From Hyphomicrobiales bacterium (lineage in GTDB: Bacteria > Pseudomonadota > Alphaproteobacteria > Rhizobiales > Rhizobiaceae): a stretch of 61,064 nt of DNA. The notes under the pieces were generated by a model, which saw only the letters and a list, made by a program, of their open reading frames with translations, was not told the DNA's origin and ran no database searches. The stretch is from NCBI GenBank assembly GCA_900470965.1, contig UCCS01000039.1, positions 1-61,064 of the forward strand. Reading direction: 5' to 3'. Of the stretch, positions 1 through 8,797 are shown one piece after another. Within the stretch, counting starts at the first letter, position 1, and each line of letters begins with the position of its first letter. The translations under genes were made by a program, and so were the position numbers.

Positions 1-300
<300 letters not shown>

Positions 301-482
301 TCACCCCTACCCGCAGTAATGGCAAAGCTAAGCATGGCGGAAGAAGCGTTTCAAGCTTTAGTCTATTAGTCTTTGGGATCACGACGCTTCTGTGGCACAC
401 GCCACACATCCATCGGAATCAGCAGCTTAGCTGCATCGTGGCGGCCGCTTCCGCGATGAAGCGACCGGGCTTGCCTTCGGGA

Positions 483-1262
483 TCAATGATGATCGTCGTC
501 CTCGTCGTCATGCTCATGTTTCAGCCAGGTGCAGAGTTCGGCCGGAAGCAGTTTTTCGTAGGCATCGTCGCTGCCGACGAACTTTCCGAGATCCCTGACG
601 CTGACGAAACCGACATTCGGGAAATGCTCCGCGGCGCTACGCAGGAATTCAAACTTCTCGTCGCCGATACCGACCATGACATAGTAAATCTGCGATTCAG
701 CCTGTTCGGCCTTCTGCAGCAAGTCCCAGGCCGCGTCCCGGTCGGAATTCTCCCCGTCTGTCAGGAAATAATTGATTGCCGGAATGCCCGACGGCGTTTC
801 TTCACCGAAGGCATCGCGCCGCATGCCGAAGATCATGCCGAGCAGGCCACCTGCCCCTTCTTCCTCCATAAGCCCGTAAGTCATGAGGTTCGAGCGGATG
901 ACCGGACCGTAATCAGTGCCACCCCACAGGATTGGCTGGACATCCTTGTTGCCGACAATCTCGCGCTGAATGTAGCCCTCGTAATTCTTGGCCGTGGCAG
1001 GTGTCAGCGACGCCATATTCTGCTTGTTGGAAAAAGCCCAGGTATCGATATGGCCATCATCGTCGAAATAGAGAGCGACGGGAAGGATGCGCTCCAGCGC
1101 TGCCTGCACAGCGCCGGATTTGAAAAGGTCGCCCATGGACCCCGAGACATCGATATTGATGCCGACCTGCGCCGGAATGCGCTCGTGAATGCCCTGCTTC
1201 TGCAAAACGAAGCCGACGCGGCGAACTTCTTCCTCCGGCTTCTGTAGCTTGAATGTCGTCAC
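483..1262 (-). CDS. TerF-like von Willebrand factor A domain protein
   Basis: A 259-residue cytoplasmic vWA protein, last gene of the Ter/Tel module. The metal-ion-dependent adhesion site is visible: DVSGS at residues 38-42, the conserved Thr in GGTDYGP near 116, and an acidic LTDGENSD loop further on. The surrounding pattern (ERILPVALYFDDDGHIDTWAF) matches the C-terminal domain of TerF and related vWA proteins of tellurite/stress systems. It ends in an acidic, His-rich tail, LKHEHDDEDDDHH, resembling the insertion in the neighbouring TerD. Its ATG overlaps the stop of the upstream gene by 4 bases (ATGA), so translation is probably coupled. Role inferred: metal-dependent scaffold binding TerD/TelA-type partners. 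The family call is firm; the precise function is unknown. Confidence 0.8.
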   Translation of the reverse strand: MTTFKLQKPEEEVRRVGFVLQKQGIHERIPAQVGINIDVSGSMGDLFKSGAVQAALERILPVALYFDDDGHIDTWAFSNKQNMASLTPATAKNYEGYIQREIVGNKDVQPILWGGTDYGPVIRSNLMTYGLMEEEGAGGLLGMIFGMRRDAFGEETPSGIPAINYFLTDGENSDRDAAWDLLQKAEQAESQIYYVMVGIGDEKFEFLRSAAEHFPNVGFVSVRDLGKFVGSDDAYEKLLPAELCTWLKHEHDDEDDDHH

Positions 1263-2305
1263 GGCCTATTCCTCTCCAGTTTGAGTTTTCCAAGAATGCG
1301 GGTGTGAAGGTCGCGAAGCGGCACCCTTGTACTTGCCTGCTCCGCCGATTGAGCGGTTCGCGCTGCCGTTAAGGCTGCGGAATATGCCGCATGCCAGGCA
1401 GGCAGGTCTTCCTGCAGCAGGCCCTCGGCCAAGCGGGCGAGCGCTTCGATTTCCTGCGAGACGGCCGCAACGGTCCAGATGCTCATCTCGACGGTCGCCT
1501 TCGTTGCCGAAAGGCTTGATGTCCGTGTTTCCAGCGCTTCAGACTGCGAGGCATAATGAGCCTGCCGCTCGCGGTCGGGCAGTTGAAGGCTGTCGATGTG
1601 GTGGACGAGGAATCGACCGGCAAGAATATGCCCGGCAAGGTTATTCGAGAGCGACTTATAGGCCTTGCCGACAGCGCGTACCTGCTTGGCAACGGCGACA
1701 ATCTCGGGCGCAAGCGCATTAAGTTCAGTCGCCAAAGCCCGCACCTCCGGATAGAGGCGAGAAAAAAGGCCGGCTGGATCACGGGGCGCGGCGAGAGCCT
1801 TGACGGTATTGAGAAAACCGCCGCGGACAGCAAACACCCTTTCCGGATCGAGGTCCATCAGGCACTGCAGCAATTCGGCCGCAAACCGTCTCCCCTCTGC
1901 CACAACTTCACTGCCGACGATCTTGAGTTCGCTTTCCGCCAGTCTGCCGTGCTCGGTCTGCAGAGGAGCACCAAAGCGGACCACATCATCGAAATAATGA
2001 TCATCGAGATTGGTGCTGTCGACGATCCGCAAGGCCGCTTTTGCGACAGCCTCGGTCGCGTTCGCATCCATGCCCCGGAGGTCGGCGACGCCGCAGGAGA
2101 TGCGTTGCCTCACCTCCCCAGCGGCTAGAACCCGCGGGCGATCGCCCTTGGGCGTGGGAGCACGGGGCGCACCGAAGAGTATCTTCGGCTGATTTCCGTC
2201 CTTCGGAGCGGCGACAGCCTGAGGCGCGGCACTTTCCGGGAAAAGCACCCTGGGTGATCCGCCCGGCTTTTTCTCCGGCGGTTCATCTGCCTTGCCGCTG
2301 GTCAA
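1259..2305 (-). CDS. Divergent TelA-like protein with N-terminal PRVLF-type repeats
   Basis: A 348-residue protein I do not recognise by name. The start chosen is TTG at 2305: GGAGG lies 6 bases upstream and the terD stop is only 13 bases away. An in-frame start at 2380 would run deep into terD. Residues 1-65 are Pro-rich and probably disordered, with three short motifs: PRVLF (18-22), PKILF (40-44) and PRVLA (57-61). The rest is helical. The stretch around NNLAGHILAGRFLVHHI, followed by LETRTSSL and a late LPAWHAAYSAAL, follows the pattern of TelA/KlaA toxic-anion-resistance proteins (YIAAG, then L.QR, then IP.W....AL). It is therefore probably a short diverged TelA paralogue beside the TelA-like gene at 3045-4211. 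This is inference, not a certain assignment. Confidence 0.65.
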   Translation of the reverse strand: MTSGKADEPPEKKPGGSPRVLFPESAAPQAVAAPKDGNQPKILFGAPRAPTPKGDRPRVLAAGEVRQRISCGVADLRGMDANATEAVAKAALRIVDSTNLDDHYFDDVVRFGAPLQTEHGRLAESELKIVGSEVVAEGRRFAAELLQCLMDLDPERVFAVRGGFLNTVKALAAPRDPAGLFSRLYPEVRALATELNALAPEIVAVAKQVRAVGKAYKSLSNNLAGHILAGRFLVHHIDSLQLPDRERQAHYASQSEALETRTSSLSATKATVEMSIWTVAAVSQEIEALARLAEGLLQEDLPAWHAAYSAALTAARTAQSAEQASTRVPLRDLHTRILGKLKLERNRP

Positions 2306-2318
2306 GCAGAGCCTCCGC

Positions 2319-3023
2319 TCAGCCGAGATAGGCCTGGATGACATCGCCGAGCCCGGCATTCGATCCCGCGCCGACGGCATAGAATTTCCAGGATCCGTCC
2401 GCCTGCTTCAGGAAGGACGCAACCTGGATCGTCGTCTTGCCGGCAAATTCGGCCGTCAGCTGATAACGGCAGAGCTCGTCGTCCATGGCATCGCAGACTT
2501 CGATATAGGCGTTCTTGACCTTGCCGAAATCCTGCTTCTTGCGAGCAGCGTCGTGGATCGTTGCCCAGACGGCGAGCTCGGAAATCTCGTGCGGCAGCTT
2601 CGCCAGCACGATCTTGAACTCCTCGCGAAATCCCTCGTCGTGATGACCGCCGCCATGATGATCGTCATCACCATCGTCATCGGGGTCTGGCTTTGTGAGA
2701 GCGCCACGTCCGGTGCGGTCGTCGCGCTCATGCCACATGGAGCCGTCATCAGTCTGGAAGGATCCATCGGCGTTCTTGGACAGTGATCCCTCGGGATTGC
2801 TGGAGCTGCGCACGAATGCGTAACACAGTGCATGCGAACCGTCATTGTAGAGCCGCGCCCGGTTTGAATCGCCACCGGGATGAACCAGCGCAAAACAATG
2901 GACATCGAGGTCGAAGGCCAGGCCGGAGCCTTCCGGCGGATCCCAGACCAGTCCGGAATGAACGAGCTGGATCTCTTTCTGGATCTGGAACGACTGACCC
3001 TTGTTGAGATTGAAGGTTGCCAT
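2319..3023 (-). CDS. terD: TerD family calcium-binding stress protein with Asp/His-rich insertion
   Basis: A 234-residue TerD/CABP protein. Core signatures are present: an N-terminal NLNKGQSF strand, LVWDPP...FDLDVHCFAL (Asp pairs near 38-40), NDGS, and a late ELAVWATIHDA segment. TerD proteins are usually about 190 residues. The extra length here is a loop at about 111-130, KPDPDDDGDDDHHGGGHHDE, which could bind metal. TerD folds bind calcium through acidic loops and act in resistance to tellurite, oxidants and some phages. The gene sits 21 bases after the TelA-like gene and 13 bases before the second TelA-like gene, in one transcriptional unit. The family call is secure; the insertion is unusual. 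Confidence 0.85.
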   Translation of the reverse strand: MATFNLNKGQSFQIQKEIQLVHSGLVWDPPEGSGLAFDLDVHCFALVHPGGDSNRARLYNDGSHALCYAFVRSSSNPEGSLSKNADGSFQTDDGSMWHERDDRTGRGALTKPDPDDDGDDDHHGGGHHDEGFREEFKIVLAKLPHEISELAVWATIHDAARKKQDFGKVKNAYIEVCDAMDDELCRYQLTAEFAGKTTIQVASFLKQADGSWKFYAVGAGSNAGLGDVIQAYLG

Positions 3024-3044
3024 GCGCTGTCTTCTCCTGAGGTC

Positions 3045-4211
3045 TCAGATCGGGCGGGCAATCACGATCTGGCGTGCTTGTTCAAGCTTGGTACGGGCGG
3101 CGGCATAGCGCTCCTTGTTGCGCTCGCCTTCGGCAACGACCTTGTCGGCGATCGCCCGCAGCCGCTGGGCGGTATCGAGCACAAGATCGGCATCCGCAAG
3201 GCGGGTTTCGCCGGCGGCCTTGACCGCGTTGACCGAAACATCTTCAAGCACCTGCGAGCCATATTGCTGCAGCGAGGCCCGCAGCTCACGCCGCATGGCA
3301 TTGATCTGCTGGATCGACTGCATCTGGAAGAGCGCATGCAGCCTGATCAGGATCGACTTGATGTCGTTGAATTCGGCATTGGCAGAGGAGACGGTATCAG
3401 CGAGCGTCGCAAGAGCCGCACCCCGCGCAATGCCGATCGAGTCGAGATCCGTCGGCGCCTTGGCGTAAGCCGTTTCAAGAACGAGCACGCGGTTCTGGAA
3501 GATATCCAGCTTCTGCGAGAAGTCGCGAGCCTCCTGAACCTTGAGCGGATCGCCCGAGACCGCTTCTTGCTTTAGCCGTTCGAGATCCCTGCTTGCGTCA
3601 GCGATGATGCGACGGCCGGCCTCGACGAAAACCCCAAGCGAAACGATCGTATCGCGATATCCCTCCGCCAGGGTGCTCATGCGCGAGACTTCGAGAATGA
3701 GCTTGCCGCTTTCCTCATCAATCTGGGCTTCCATCGGCTTGATGAGATCGCTGAGCGACTTCGCCTTGCTCTGTAGCATGCCGCGCACTTCATCCGTCAC
3801 GGCCTTCAACCGTTTGGCAGGGTCGCCAAGACCGACCGCCATCAGCAGACGTTCGAGAAAGCTTCCCTTCAGCTTCTCTCGGATGCTTGCCTCCAGCTCT
3901 TTCAGATCCGCATCGTTCACACCCTCGCGAATCGTGCGGAAAAGCTCGAAAAGCACCGGCGACTGGGCGTTGGTAATCTGCGAGAGAATAGTATCCAGCT
4001 TGGCACCGAAACTGCTGATAGCTTCCTGGCCGAAGGTAACAAGCGTATGCGGCTCTGCCGTCGCCAACCGATACCGCTCTGCCAGATCGCTGATATCGCC
4101 AGCCTTTTCCGGCGGAAGCACGACGGTGACGACGGCGGGCGGGCCGCCGGCCGCGATCGAGGGCATGAAGTCAGGTTTCGTCTCGAGTGCCGTCGTCTTC
4201 GGTTCCGACAT
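3045..4211 (-). CDS. TelA/KlaA-like toxic anion resistance protein
   Basis: A 388-residue, largely coiled-coil cytoplasmic protein and the first gene of the Ter/Tel operon. The start is ATG at 4211 (MSEPKTTAL), preceded by AGAGGA 8 bases upstream; an in-frame start 14 codons earlier is less well supported. The middle (KSLSDLIKPMEAQIDEE, then GYRDTIVSLGVFVEAGRRII) and the C-terminal half (Gln- and Arg-rich helices around QMQSIQQINAMRREL) follow the layout of TelA proteins. TelA proteins accompany TerD and vWA proteins in stress operons. Their biochemical activity is not established. The family assignment rests on pattern and neighbourhood and is moderately strong. Confidence 0.75.
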   Translation of the reverse strand: MSEPKTTALETKPDFMPSIAAGGPPAVVTVVLPPEKAGDISDLAERYRLATAEPHTLVTFGQEAISSFGAKLDTILSQITNAQSPVLFELFRTIREGVNDADLKELEASIREKLKGSFLERLLMAVGLGDPAKRLKAVTDEVRGMLQSKAKSLSDLIKPMEAQIDEESGKLILEVSRMSTLAEGYRDTIVSLGVFVEAGRRIIADASRDLERLKQEAVSGDPLKVQEARDFSQKLDIFQNRVLVLETAYAKAPTDLDSIGIARGAALATLADTVSSANAEFNDIKSILIRLHALFQMQSIQQINAMRRELRASLQQYGSQVLEDVSVNAVKAAGETRLADADLVLDTAQRLRAIADKVVAEGERNKERYAAARTKLEQARQIVIARPI

Positions 4212-4544
4212 GCCGTCAATCCTCTTGGTCCGTCCTCTTAACGATACGGTCAAGCCGTACGAAAATTACGAACACAGGTTGCAGAAATCGGCTGGAATGT
4301 AATTCAAGGGATGACACTCGGCAACACGATCCCCAACAATATTGGATGTATTTACCGACATTCCAATATCGTCGCGTTTGAAACTTGAAAGAGCTGGAAA
4401 ACTTTAAAATCAATTATTTAGCCAACTTCCAGTAAACACCGGACTTTTGAACCGCCGCAATTTGGCCACCGCGTGCATCCAAGCGTTGACTTCACGGCCG
4501 ATCTGGCCGCACAAACGTCCGATATTGTTTTCTTCGGGGCAAAA
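4212..4544. other. Divergent promoter region between Ter/Tel module and amidotransferase
   Basis: A 333-base gap between two divergently read genes, locally AT-rich compared with its neighbours. It contains an 8-bp perfect inverted repeat, ATATTGGA (4339-4346) and TCCAATAT (4362-4369), separated by 15 bases, a plausible regulator site for either side. I see no convincing small gene or terminator. An in-frame extension of the amidotransferase back to 4473 exists but lacks a ribosome binding site. Confidence 0.4.
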
Positions 4545-5324
4545 ATGACGAAACCGATCGTTGCGATTCCCGCCGATATCCGCAGCCTTGATGGCGCAAC
4601 CTGGCATGCCGTGCAGCATCAATATGTGCGCGCGGCGCTGAATGCCGCCGGCGTAATGGCCTTCATCGTTCCCGCCTTTGAGGAGGGCTATGACACAGAT
4701 GCCATTCTCGATCGTGTGGACGGCGTGCTGGTTTCCGGCTCGGCAAGCAATGTGCATCCCTCGCTCTATGGCATCGAAGCCACCGAAGCCGATGGCCCCT
4801 TTGACCCGGCCCGCGACGCCACCAGCCTGCCGCTCATCCGCCGCGCCATCGATCGGGCCATCCCGCTTCTTGCCATCTGCCGCGGCATTCAGGAATTGAA
4901 TGTTGCGCTTGGCGGCTCGCTTGCGAGCGAAATCCAGGAACAGCCCGGCATCTGGGACCACCGGAAACCCGATGTGAAAGATCGCGACGGCATGTATGCG
5001 ATCCGCCAGAGCGTCTTCGTCAAGGAAGGCTCCTGCATCGCCGGTATCATCGGCGCCGGTGAAATTCGCGTCAACTCGCTGCATCGTCAGGCAATCGGCA
5101 AGACCGCCCCGCGCCTGCAGGTCGAAGCCACAGCAGAGGACGGCACGATCGAAGCCGTCTCCGTCATCGACGCCAAGGCCTTCGCAGTCGGCGTGCAGTG
5201 GCACCCGGAATACTGGGCCGAGACCGACAAGCCCTCGAACAAGCTCTTTGCCGCTTTCGGCGATGCCGTCAGAGATTACGCCGCCAGCAAGTTGCCGCTG
5301 CTTCAGGCACAGGCAATCGCCTGA
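4545..5324 (+). CDS. Class I glutamine amidotransferase, gamma-glutamyl-GABA hydrolase (PuuD) family
   Basis: A 259-residue cytoplasmic class I amidotransferase. The nucleophile elbow is LLAICRGIQELN, with catalytic Cys near residue 112. The second and third triad members are in VGVQWHPEYW, with His near 220 and Glu near 222. The GSASNVHPSLYG segment is typical of the PuuD/peptidase C26 family, which hydrolyses gamma-glutamyl-4-aminobutyrate in putrescine breakdown. The ATG at 4545 (MTKPIVAIPADIRS) starts the conserved domain directly. No other putrescine-catabolic genes adjoin, though an odc2 gene lies 13 kb away, so the true substrate could be another gamma-glutamyl amide. Confidence 0.85.
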   Translation: MTKPIVAIPADIRSLDGATWHAVQHQYVRAALNAAGVMAFIVPAFEEGYDTDAILDRVDGVLVSGSASNVHPSLYGIEATEADGPFDPARDATSLPLIRRAIDRAIPLLAICRGIQELNVALGGSLASEIQEQPGIWDHRKPDVKDRDGMYAIRQSVFVKEGSCIAGIIGAGEIRVNSLHRQAIGKTAPRLQVEATAEDGTIEAVSVIDAKAFAVGVQWHPEYWAETDKPSNKLFAAFGDAVRDYAASKLPLLQAQAIA

Positions 5325-5333
5325 AAACGGAAA

Positions 5334-5357
5334 GGCCGCCGGATCGCTCCGACGGCC
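5334..5357. terminator. Hairpin between convergent genes
   Basis: GGCCGCCGGA, loop TCGC-centred, TCCGACGGCC: a 10-bp stem with one mismatch just after the amidotransferase stop and 23 bases before the aldo/keto reductase stop. No long T run follows on the plus strand, so it may be a weak bidirectional terminator. Confidence 0.5.
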
Positions 5358-5380
5358 TCCTTCATCTCCAACTCAATGGC

Positions 5381-6412
5381 TCAGCGGCCGCCTTCGATCT
5401 TGCGGTGACGCTGGTTGGTGCCATTCGCACCATACGGATATTGCCCCGGCGTCGGCGCGCTGACTTCGTTGAGCTTTGCCGTCTCTTCGGCCGAAAGCAC
5501 GAATTCCGCCGCAGCGAGATTGTCGGCGAGCTGTTCGGATGTGCGTGCGCCGAGAATGACCGAGGTCACTGCCGGACGCGCGGCCACCCAGGAAAGCGCC
5601 ACCTGCGCCATGCTGACGCCGCGTGCCTTGGCAATCTCCTCGACAGTGCTGATGATATCCCAGGTCCGCTCCTGCGCGTTACGGGCAGCATAGGCCTCGC
5701 CGCCGCGATTGGGATTTTCGCCGAGGCGCGTCGCACCTGTCGGCGTCTCGTCGCGCTTGTACTTGCCAGTTAGCCAGCCACCGCCGAGCGGCGACCAGGG
5801 CAGCAGGCCCATGCCTGCATCCTGGCAGGCATCGACGATCTCGAGCTCGATGTCGCGCATCAGCAGGTTATACTGCGGCTGCAGCGTCACCGGGCGCGTA
5901 TAGCCCTGTGCCTTGGCGATCTCGGAAGCCTTGGCAATGTGCCAGCCGACATAGTTGGAGAAGCCGTAGTAACCGATCTTGCCCGCGCGAACGGCATCAT
6001 CGAGGAATCGCAGCGTCTCCTCGATCGGCGTCAGCGCATCCCAGGCATGCATCTGGTAGAGATCGATATGCTCGACGCCGAGGCGGCGCAGCGAGTCGTT
6101 CAGCGCCTGATTGAGGTGGCGGCGGGAAAGACCGATATCGTTCGGTCCGTCACCCATTGGGAAGCGACCCTTGGTAGCGATGACGGCCTGCTTTGACTGC
6201 GTCGGACGCGCCTTCAGCCAGCGACCGATAATCTCCTCCGATACACCGTTGCTGTAGACGTCTGCCGTGTCGATGAAATTGCCGCCCCAGGCGAAGTAGT
6301 CGTCGAGCATCTTGAAGGAAGCCGCCTCATCGGACTCCTTCCCGAAGGTCATGGTACCCAGGCAATATGCGGTAACGATGGCCCCGCTGGGACCGAGCTT
6401 GCGATAATCCAT
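5381..6412 (-). CDS. Aldo/keto reductase
   Basis: A 343-residue NADPH-dependent oxidoreductase with a TIM-barrel fold. The catalytic tetrad is readable: Asp48 and Tyr53 in FIDTADVY, Lys81 in VIATKGRF, and His122 in LYQMHAWD. The C-terminal cofactor region contains TSVILGARTSEQL, the usual phosphate-binding pattern. The start is ATG at 6412, preceded by a strong GGAAGGAGG; a 40-codon in-frame upstream extension has no such site. It is convergent with the amidotransferase gene and shares no clear operon with its neighbours. The family is certain; the carbonyl substrate is unknown (YajO/Tas-like group). Confidence 0.88.
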   Translation of the reverse strand: MDYRKLGPSGAIVTAYCLGTMTFGKESDEAASFKMLDDYFAWGGNFIDTADVYSNGVSEEIIGRWLKARPTQSKQAVIATKGRFPMGDGPNDIGLSRRHLNQALNDSLRRLGVEHIDLYQMHAWDALTPIEETLRFLDDAVRAGKIGYYGFSNYVGWHIAKASEIAKAQGYTRPVTLQPQYNLLMRDIELEIVDACQDAGMGLLPWSPLGGGWLTGKYKRDETPTGATRLGENPNRGGEAYAARNAQERTWDIISTVEEIAKARGVSMAQVALSWVAARPAVTSVILGARTSEQLADNLAAAEFVLSAEETAKLNEVSAPTPGQYPYGANGTNQRHRKIEGGR

Positions 6413-6638
6413 TTCTGCCTCCTTCCAGAGGCGCCGGCTGCCCGCGCGAAAAGTCGCCGGGCGGAGCAGACGCTCCCCGATCAAATCGCTATGTGTAAGC
6501 TTGAGACGGCGAAATGCCGCCGATGAAATCACGGCCGCTGGGAATGGACGCGGCCGGAACCAATCATAGCCAATCCTTCCCGGTCGACCAAGTAGGAAAC
6601 GGGAAAAAGACTAAGGGCAAAATAGGAACAAGCGAAAT

Positions 6639-6664
6639 ACTCCCTCCGCCTTCACGGAAGGAGT
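6639..6664 (-). terminator. Hairpin after hydroxyacid dehydrogenase gene
   Basis: ACTCCCTCCG and CGGAAGGAGT form a 10-bp stem with one mismatch around a 6-base loop, 10 bases beyond the stop of the minus-strand dehydrogenase gene. The following T run is short, so termination strength is uncertain. Confidence 0.45.
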
Positions 6665-6674
6665 GGGGAACGGC

Positions 6675-7631
6675 CTATTGCTTGACCGGGGTTTCCGCCA
6701 CGGGTGTCACCGGCTTGCCCTGCTCGAACCAGGAGATGAGGTTTTCCGCCACCAGATCCGCCATCGCATTGCGCGTCGGGATGGAGGCCGAGCCGACATG
6801 CGGCACCAGCACCGTATTCGGTGCGGAAAGCAGACCGGCCGGCACGTTCGGCTCGTCATAGAAGACATCGAGGCCGGCGCCACCGATGGTGCCTGTATTG
6901 AGCGCAGCAATCAACGCATCCTCATCCATCGTCCAGCCGCGGCCGACATTGACGACGATGCCATCAGGGCCGAGCGCTGAAAGAACATCCGCGTTGATCG
7001 TACGGTGCGTCTGCGGCGTTTTCGGCACGATCGCAATCAGCGTGTCGACGGCCTCGGCAAGACCCTTCAGCGTCGGATGATAATCATAGGGCGCATCGGC
7101 ATGGCGGGAGCGGGTGTGATAGCTGATCTTCACCTTGAAGGGTTCCAGGCGCTTGGCGATCTCAAGACCGATGCGGCCAAGGCCATAGAGGCCGACATGG
7201 CGGCCTTTCAGGGAAAAGCGCGTCAGCGGATAGGCAGAACCCGGTTTCCAGTTGCCGCCCCGCAGCCAGGCCTCGGCCTTCGGCAGCTCGCGAATGGCGT
7301 TTAGCAGAAGCGCAATGGCTGTGTCGGCCACCTCGTCGTTCAGCACGTCGGGCGTATTGGTGACGATGATGCCCTTCGAACCTGCAAGCTTCGCATCGAT
7401 TCCGTCGTAACCCACCCCGAAACTGGCGACGATCTCCACATTCGGCAATTGTTCGAACCAGGCAGCCGGGAAAACTCCGCTGAGCGCCACTCCACGAATA
7501 CGTTTCGCCGTCTCGGCATCGAGCTTCAGCGTCTCGTCGCGATCGACGGTTACTACCTCGAAACGATCCTTCAGTTGGGCGAGAACGCGATCATGTATCT
7601 TCCCGGGAACGAGAACAGCAATGCGGGACAT
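6675..7631 (-). CDS. D-isomer-specific 2-hydroxyacid dehydrogenase (glyoxylate/hydroxypyruvate reductase type)
   Basis: A 318-residue NAD(P)-dependent dehydrogenase. The Rossmann motif GLYGLGRIGLEIAKRL is at about 147-161. The catalytic Arg231 (VNVGRG), Glu260 (FYDEPNVP) and His278 (VPHVGSAS) are all present. The enzyme would reduce glyoxylate or hydroxypyruvate, or oxidise a D-2-hydroxyacid, in the cytoplasm. It lies 24 bases downstream of a LacI-family gene on the same strand, so the pair is probably one operon with the regulator controlling itself and the enzyme. The class is secure; the substrate is not. Confidence 0.88.
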   Translation of the reverse strand: MSRIAVLVPGKIHDRVLAQLKDRFEVVTVDRDETLKLDAETAKRIRGVALSGVFPAAWFEQLPNVEIVASFGVGYDGIDAKLAGSKGIIVTNTPDVLNDEVADTAIALLLNAIRELPKAEAWLRGGNWKPGSAYPLTRFSLKGRHVGLYGLGRIGLEIAKRLEPFKVKISYHTRSRHADAPYDYHPTLKGLAEAVDTLIAIVPKTPQTHRTINADVLSALGPDGIVVNVGRGWTMDEDALIAALNTGTIGGAGLDVFYDEPNVPAGLLSAPNTVLVPHVGSASIPTRNAMADLVAENLISWFEQGKPVTPVAETPVKQ

Positions 7632-7655
7632 GGCTTTTCCTCTTGGCTTCGGCGG

Positions 7656-8678
7656 TCAGGAACGCGGCCGATAAGGGCTTGTGGACTGGCGGATACGCAT
7701 TTCCGGCTTGATGAGATGGATGCCATCAGGCTCATGACTGCCGGCAAGTCGATCAAGTAGGGCGCGGGCGGCAAGACGTCCAACCTCCGTCTGGCCGTTC
7801 CAGACGGTGGTCAGTGCCGGCGTGGCGATCGAAGCTTCCTCCAGATCGTCATAGCCGGTCACCGAGATATCGCTGCCGGGCACAAGGCCCGCGCGGGCGA
7901 TACCGTTCATAAGGCCGATCGCGACCAGATCGTTCCAGCAGACGGCCGCCGTAGGCTTCTGCGGCAGGGAAAGGAAATGTACCGCTGCCTCGAAACCGCC
8001 CTGCTTCGAGCGCGGGCCGGGAATGCGCAGGTTCGGATCGACCTCGATGCCGGCCTTGCGCAGCGCATTGACATAGCCCTGATAGCGGTCGCGCCCGGTC
8101 GAGGTCTGGTCCGTACCGCCGATCATCGCGATCGTGCGATGGCCGAGGCCGATCAGGTGGTTGGTGGCAAGCGAAATGCCGTAGCTGTCGTCGCCGCGAT
8201 AAGTCGGCACATCCTGGCTGTCCATGGAACGGGCGACGAGGATCGCCGGCATGCCGTTTTCTTCCGCGAGCTGGATATCCTCCGGCGGCGTACCGATCGC
8301 CGGCGACATGATGACCCCGTCACCACCGAGCTGCAGCAGGGTTTCGATGAAGGTGCGTTGCTTCTCGACGGAATCGTAGTGATTGGAGAGAATGAAGGTG
8401 TGGCGGCTGCGATCGAGTTCGCTTTCGATCGCCTTCAGGATTTCCCCGTAGAACGGGTTCATGATGTCGTGAACGACAACGCCGATAATGCCGGAGCGTG
8501 ACGTGCGCAGGCTGGCGGCGCGGCGATTGTAGATGTAACCGAGCGCGCGGGCCTGTTCCTTGATCTTTTCGCGAGTATTGCCGGCAACCAGCGGACTGTC
8601 GCGTAAGGCAAGGGAAACGGTCGCCGTTGATATGCCGAGTGTTTCGGCAATCGTCGAAAGCTTGATCTTCTGAACCAC
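7656..8678 (-). CDS. LacI family transcriptional regulator
   Basis: A 340-residue regulator with an N-terminal helix-turn-helix (LSTIAETLGISTATVSLALRDS, about 6-27) and a periplasmic-binding-protein-like effector domain (IIGVVVHDIMNPFYGEIL through SVTGYDDLEEASIATPALTTV). The start is a GTG at 8678, preceded by GGAGGAGGAG; a start six codons earlier would lie inside that ribosome binding site. It heads a two-gene operon with the 2-hydroxyacid dehydrogenase and probably senses a related sugar acid. A palindromic AT-rich site lies 68 bases upstream. Confidence 0.88.
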   Translation of the reverse strand: MVQKIKLSTIAETLGISTATVSLALRDSPLVAGNTREKIKEQARALGYIYNRRAASLRTSRSGIIGVVVHDIMNPFYGEILKAIESELDRSRHTFILSNHYDSVEKQRTFIETLLQLGGDGVIMSPAIGTPPEDIQLAEENGMPAILVARSMDSQDVPTYRGDDSYGISLATNHLIGLGHRTIAMIGGTDQTSTGRDRYQGYVNALRKAGIEVDPNLRIPGPRSKQGGFEAAVHFLSLPQKPTAAVCWNDLVAIGLMNGIARAGLVPGSDISVTGYDDLEEASIATPALTTVWNGQTEVGRLAARALLDRLAGSHEPDGIHLIKPEMRIRQSTSPYRPRS

Positions 8679-8746
8679 GTCTCCTCCTCCAGGCAACGCG
8701 TGAAGCTGGTCGACGGCTGCCGCAGTGCAACGCCAGCCTTAAAAAG

Positions 8747-8756
8747 TTTAATTAAA
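8747..8756. promoter_or_regulatory. Possible LacI-type operator
   Basis: TTTAATTAAA is a perfect 10-bp palindrome in an AT-rich island (8740-8763) between the LacI gene and the MarR gene stop. Its position upstream of the LacI start suggests an autoregulatory site, but it lacks the central CG usual for this family, so the call is tentative. Confidence 0.35.
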
Positions 8757-8797
8757 AGATTTAAGCGGCGCAGGCAATTCGCCTTTTGAGGAAATTT

